From: Planctomycetia bacterium | GTDB taxonomy: Bacteria > Planctomycetota > Phycisphaerae > UBA1845 > UTPLA1 | Direction of reading: 5' to 3' | Assembly (NCBI GenBank): GCA_015075745.1 | Contig: JABTTW010000001.1 | Coordinates: 2,170,001-2,234,000, forward strand | Length of the DNA stretch: 64,000 nucleotides | Shown here: piece by piece, positions 60,694 to 64,000 of the stretch | Layout of the letters: every line of letters begins with the position of its first letter | Numbering within the stretch: the stretch's first letter is position 1 | Made by a program: the position numbers and the translations under genes | Notes under the pieces: generated by a model | What the model was told of the DNA's origin: nothing | Databases searched by the model: none | What the model saw: only the letters and a program-made list of their open reading frames with translations

Positions 60694-62013
60694 ATGACAT
60701 CATCGAAAAAACACATCCTGCTTTTTGCCGCCATGGCGATGGCGATTCCGACCATCGCATTCGCCCAGGACGCGCAGAAGGATGCCCAGAACAAGCTGCT
60801 CGCCAAGCGCGCCGCCGAGGCGGACGCCTATCGCAAGCTCGGCGAGACGATTCAGGGACTACAGATCACCTCGGAGACCTACGTCCGCGATTTCGTCGCG
60901 GAATCCGACACGATTCGCACCGAGTTTGACGGTTTCGTTCGCGGCGTGCGCTTCGGCAAGCCGCAGTGGGACTCCGAGGGAGTGTGCATGATCGAGGCCG
61001 AAGTAACGGTCGCCAAGGTCATCGAAGAACTCAAGTCGATTCACAAGCGACACTACAAGGGAAACACGCTGAAGAGCTCGGACTTCGAGCAGATCACCCG
61101 CCACGTGCAGAAGAGTGTGATCAAGGCGGTCGGCATGGGCGCTCCGCGACCCGACCTTCCTCCCGATGTGCCCGGCGGTGACATTGCCATGCCCACGGGC
61201 ATCACGGCTCCGGATCCGGTCATTCCCGCCTTGTGGAAGGCTGTCCCCGCTCAGGAGCGACTGATGGCCCAGCGCGCCGCCGAAGTGGACGCCAAGCGCA
61301 AGCTACTGGAGCGCATCAAGGGTCTTCGCGTCAACAGCGAGACCCGCGTGCGCGACTTCGTGGCCGAGTCCGACGTGATCGACACCGAGGCCCAGGGCAC
61401 CCTGGTCGGTTCGCAGATCGTCGGCAGGCCCTACTTCCACGATGACGATCTCATCGTCGAGGTCACCGTGCAGGTGCCGATTGAGTCGGTCATTACCACC
61501 ATCAAGACCCTCCACAAGCGTCACTACAAGGGCGACCGCGTCACCGGCATGGATATCGAAAACATCACCCAGACGCTCAAGAGCCAGACATTTGAGGCCG
61601 TCGGCATGGGCGTCCCCCGGCCGCAGGCCATCAAGGTGGTCGTGGCTGCGACGAAGATGGATATCCCCGATTGGGCGGCCATGCCCATTCGCGCTGAGGG
61701 CAACGGTGTCCCGCCCGGCGACAAGGCCGGCACGCCTCAGGGCAAGTTGATGGCCGCACGCGCTGCCGAGCTGGACGCCAAGCGCCGCCTCGCCGAAGAG
61801 GTCATGGGCTTCCAGATCGACTCCAGCACGACGGTGCGCGACTTCGTCACCGAGCGCGATGAGATCAACACCCAGTTGATGGGCTACATCCAGGGCGCCT
61901 ATGTGAAGTCGACCAAGTATGACAGTGAGGGCACGGCGACCGTCGTCGTGGAGATGCCTGCCATGCAGATTTGGGAGATCATTCACACGTACATCCGCGT
62001 CAAGCGAATGTAA
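60694..62013 (+). CDS. LPP20-like secreted protein with three repeats
   Basis: The 439-residue protein has a signal peptide (HILLFAAMAMAIPTIAFA) and three copies of a 100-115-residue unit: AKRAAEADAYRKLGETIQGLQITSETYVRDFVAESD (about 30), AQRAAEVDAKRKLLERIKGLRVNSETRVRDFVAESD (about 190) and AARAAELDAKRRLAEEVMGFQIDSSTTVRDFVTERD (about 350). RAAExDAxRKL is the hallmark of the LPP20/FlgP family of outer-membrane-associated lipoproteins, but here the start has no lipobox Cys. It is in an operon with the CsgG-like gene; TTTGGAGG precedes the ATG. Confidence 0.82.
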   Translation: MTSSKKHILLFAAMAMAIPTIAFAQDAQKDAQNKLLAKRAAEADAYRKLGETIQGLQITSETYVRDFVAESDTIRTEFDGFVRGVRFGKPQWDSEGVCMIEAEVTVAKVIEELKSIHKRHYKGNTLKSSDFEQITRHVQKSVIKAVGMGAPRPDLPPDVPGGDIAMPTGITAPDPVIPALWKAVPAQERLMAQRAAEVDAKRKLLERIKGLRVNSETRVRDFVAESDVIDTEAQGTLVGSQIVGRPYFHDDDLIVEVTVQVPIESVITTIKTLHKRHYKGDRVTGMDIENITQTLKSQTFEAVGMGVPRPQAIKVVVAATKMDIPDWAAMPIRAEGNGVPPGDKAGTPQGKLMAARAAELDAKRRLAEEVMGFQIDSSTTVRDFVTERDEINTQLMGYIQGAYVKSTKYDSEGTATVVVEMPAMQIWEIIHTYIRVKRM

Positions 62014-62028
62014 TCATTTGAAATCAAC

Positions 62029-62065
62029 GGTCCGCGCCGACGGCGATGGTCTGTCGGCGCGGACC
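62029..62065 (+). promoter_or_regulatory. Perfect 13-base inverted repeat between operon genes
   Basis: GGTCCGCGCCGAC and GTCGGCGCGGACC are exact complements around an 11-base loop, between the LPP20-like stop and the small lipoprotein ribosome site. There is no T run, so it is more likely an RNA stabiliser, processing site or attenuator than a terminator. Confidence 0.6.
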
Positions 62066-62086
62066 GCCTATATGAAAGGATGCAAC

Positions 62087-62242
62087 ATGCTTCGGAAAAT
62101 GCTCAGCGTTATGTTTGTTTTTGCGTCGGCTTACGTCGTCAGTGGCTGCGCCGAGGACGAGCACACGGTTTCGCAAGAGACCCAGTCGCAGACTGAGTCC
62201 GAGCCGCGCGACGTCGATCAAGGTACGATGATTGTCGAGTAA
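62087..62242 (+). CDS. Small lipoprotein
   Basis: A 51-residue protein starting MLRKMLSVMFVFASAYVVSGC with a good lipobox (VSG before Cys 21), then an acidic, Ser/Gln/Glu-rich mature part. AAAGGA precedes the ATG at 62087. It is the third gene of the CsgG-like/LPP20-like operon, behind the 13-base inverted repeat, and ahead of a terminator. Confidence 0.65.
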   Translation: MLRKMLSVMFVFASAYVVSGCAEDEHTVSQETQSQTESEPRDVDQGTMIVE

Positions 62243-62285
62243 GCGACTAGACGGCATGTACATCAGACAAGCTTGTAAACATCAA

Positions 62286-62322
62286 AAGCCCGGGGCGACG
62301 ACGCTCCGGGCTTCTCTATTTT
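62286..62322 (+). terminator. Terminator of the CsgG/LPP20 operon
   Basis: AAGCCCGGGGCG-ACGA-CGCTCCGGGCTT forms a 12-base stem with one G-U pair, followed by CTCTATTTT. Confidence 0.75.
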
Positions 62323-62324
62323 CC

Positions 62325-62465
62325 ATGTCTCCCATTGCCCGATTTGCCCGAGTCGCACTGCTGGCAGCCACTATCTTTTCCGCATCCGCGTCGACCTTCG
62401 CCTGTCGCAACGATCAGGCGATCATCGACCGCCACCAGGAGGCCCTCGACGCTGACGACGAATAG
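62325..62465 (+). CDS. Very small exported peptide, doubtful
   Basis: A 46-residue frame begins at an ATG directly after the terminator and has a hydrophobic N-terminus (FARVALLAATIFSASASTFAC) and a charged end. There is no ribosome site and the start lies within the terminator's tail, so it may not be translated. Confidence 0.3.
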   Translation: MSPIARFARVALLAATIFSASASTFACRNDQAIIDRHQEALDADDE

Positions 62466-62638
62466 GCTTTTGCTCGAAGGGAAACGGTCTGGTCGCAGCG
62501 GACGCGGTACTTCGATCCTCCACGGCTTGAATCGCAGGGCGTCGCCGTGCTATTCTGAACCAACGACTGTGCCCACCGCCATTGCCGATGGGGTCGCAAT
62601 GGCCCTGCCAAACCTGGGTCCCAACGGGTCATCAAGTC

Positions 62639-64000
62639 ATGCACCTTCGTCGATGCATCCTGCAATTCAACTTGCCGCGTGGTTGCTGCCTTGCGGCGTT
62701 GATCATGCTCGCGATCGGGCCTGCCCGCGCACACTCCGCGCAGATTGACTCAGTCTGGTCCGGCGGCGCTGGCATCTGGCATCTGTCAGGCAACTGGAGC
62801 CCGGCGACGATTCCGACGAACAGCGCGATGGATACGTACAATGTTCTGATCGACAACTCTGATACCGGCAATTTGTCGATCGTCTCGCTCAATCTCAGCG
62901 CCGCCATCGATAACCTGACGCTCGACCTCGGCGACACGCTGATGATCGACAACTCGCGCATTCTGACAGTTGTCGGCGGCATCGGCCGAGGCACCATTCT
63001 CAATTCCGGCCACATCATGCTTAACTCGACTGGAAGTTTGTCCGGCATTACCGCAAGTGCCGGGCCCGTGACCTTCTCCGGGGGCGGAACCCTGATGATG
63101 TCGGGGAACATCAACAACCGCCTCATCGGAACGTCCGGCGGCTCGTTTGTGAATTTGGACAATTTCATTCAGGGCGCGGGCTTGATTGGCGTAGGCGTCA
63201 CCGACTTTTTCAACGCTTGGACGATTCAGGCCGACGAGGCGGCAGGGATTATCATTGATCCAGCCGTTAGTCCGTTTGTGAACACCGGCACGCTGCGCGC
63301 CGCCAACGGAGCGACCCTCCGACTTCAACAGGGCTCGTTCGCAAACGACGGTGGGCTCATCGAGGCGTTGAACGCGTCGCGGGTCGATCTGACGACGGCG
63401 ACGGTCACCGGCGGCACGATCTCCACCACCGGTTCGGGGCTCGTTCGCGCCGTCGCCAGTTCAACCAACGTTCTGGCGCAAGGCGTCACGCCGGTCACGA
63501 ATCTCGGCAACATCGAAGTGACGAATGGCGCGAGTATTCGACTCGTCGGTACGACCTTTCAAAACGCGGGCGACATCTCGCTTGTTTCTTCAGGATTCGC
63601 GACCGATCTGGCGGCCGATGGCGGAGTCGTCAATCTGACCGGAGGGGGCGAAGTGGTCATGGGCGACAACGCCAGCAACCGCATCGTCGGCGCCGGCGGT
63701 GGTTCGCTCGTCAACGTCGACAACACCATTCGCGGAGCCGGTCAGGTTTGTGCCAACACGATGGACATGACCAACCAGGCGGATGTGATCGCGGACCAGC
63801 CGAGCGCGCTGACGATTGATCCAGCGGCAACTTTCACCAACCTCGGAACGCTTGCAGCACAGGGCGGCGGCACGCTGCGATTGAGCGGCGGGCTCTTTGC
63901 CAATGAGGCCGGGCTCATCGAGTCGCGGGCGGGCTCGCTCGTCGAACTAAGCGGCGCGACGATCAGCGGTGGATCGCTGCAAGCCGTTGATGGCGGCGTG
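62639..64000 (+). CDS. Large secreted beta-rich repeat protein, C-terminus off the window
   Basis: An open frame of 454 codons runs from the ATG at 62639 to the right edge. It starts with a signal peptide (CLAALIMLAIGPARAHSA) and continues as Gly/Asn/Thr-rich short beta strands such as FSGGGTLMMSGNINNRLIGTSGGSFVNLDN and LTGGGEVVMGDNASNRIVGAGGGSLVNVDN. These two blocks are about 187 residues apart and show an internal duplication. The pattern fits a right-handed beta-helix or autotransporter-like surface protein. The ribosome site is weak. Confidence 0.7.
   Translation, partial: MHLRRCILQFNLPRGCCLAALIMLAIGPARAHSAQIDSVWSGGAGIWHLSGNWSPATIPTNSAMDTYNVLIDNSDTGNLSIVSLNLSAAIDNLTLDLGDTLMIDNSRILTVVGGIGRGTILNSGHIMLNSTGSLSGITASAGPVTFSGGGTLMMSGNINNRLIGTSGGSFVNLDNFIQGAGLIGVGVTDFFNAWTIQADEAAGIIIDPAVSPFVNTGTLRAANGATLRLQQGSFANDGGLIEALNASRVDLTTATVTGGTISTTGSGLVRAVASSTNVLAQGVTPVTNLGNIEVTNGASIRLVGTTFQNAGDISLVSSGFATDLAADGGVVNLTGGGEVVMGDNASNRIVGAGGGSLVNVDNTIRGAGQVCANTMDMTNQADVIADQPSALTIDPAATFTNLGTLAAQGGGTLRLSGGLFANEAGLIESRAGSLVELSGATISGGSLQAVDGGV

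Noticed and set aside
1..64000. CRISPR array, prophage or insertion sequence
   Set aside because: No regular repeat-spacer pattern, no phage structural genes and no transposase or integrase were seen.

Overview
The window looks like a chromosomal segment of a high-GC Gram-negative bacterium of the Planctomycetota, most likely Phycisphaerae or a relative. This placement is an inference from several hints: the C-terminal zinc ribbon with the CLNCSYDLTG...CPECG pattern, a dockerin-like calcium-binding tail on a kelch protein, a DUF6941 protein, a CxxC-x17-CxxC zinc-finger protein, many secreted proteins of unknown function, and kdsA, which implies a Kdo-containing outer membrane. There is no rRNA, no convincing tRNA, no CRISPR array, no phage gene and no transposase.

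Layout. 1-3.7 kb: a LolA-like protein cut by the left edge, a HAD phosphatase, a secreted protein, and a secreted cysteine-rich gene broken by one amber codon. 3.7-8.3 kb: a ResB/CcsA (system II) cytochrome c maturation operon. 8.5-12.0 kb: a small membrane protein, then parB, a HEAT-like membrane protein and a DedA protein, with two parS sites just upstream of parB and no parA. 12.2-14.1 kb: a small lipoprotein, rpmI-rplT behind a hairpin-rich leader, and a beta-phosphoglucomutase-like HAD protein. 14.2-19.2 kb: a candidate structured RNA, a beta-CASP nuclease, an O-antigen-ligase-like protein, a second candidate RNA and a coiled-coil protein. 19.6-24.3 kb: leuS, a deoxyhypusine-synthase-like protein and a sigma-like factor. 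24.6-30.8 kb: an 18-repeat kelch/dockerin protein and a CHASE2 adenylate cyclase. 30.9-33.8 kb: a compact minus-strand cluster with a MazF/PemK-fold protein, DUF488 and DUF6941. 34.0-36.2 kb: an ECF sigma/anti-sigma pair and a zinc-ribbon protein. 36.2-39.7 kb: kdsA, a histidine phosphatase and a cellulose-synthase-like GT2. 39.8-46.4 kb: a DUF2071 protein and a plus-strand operon (epimerase, membrane glycosyltransferase-like protein, lipoprotein hydrolase, ICMT-like protein). 46.4-51.8 kb: a large BNR/sortilin-type propeller protein, a repeat-rich stretch of about 980 bp, a GNAT acetyltransferase and a SEC-C-like membrane protein. 51.9-57.5 kb: a phosphohexomutase homologue with an altered active site, acs, a DUF3052-like protein and a methyltransferase. 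57.5-64 kb: an SH3 protein, a CsgG-like/LPP20-like/lipoprotein operon, and a repetitive secreted protein cut by the right edge.

Themes. Much of the window serves the cell envelope: LPS (kdsA, O-antigen ligase, GT2, epimerase), cytochrome c maturation, lipoproteins and large secreted repeat proteins. The best leads for undescribed biology are the two terminator-ended structured intergenic regions, the CsgG/LPP20 operon, the phosphohexomutase homologue lacking the usual catalytic serine, the hairpin leader of rpmI-rplT, and a dispersed intergenic repeat family seen at about 1 kb and 50 kb.
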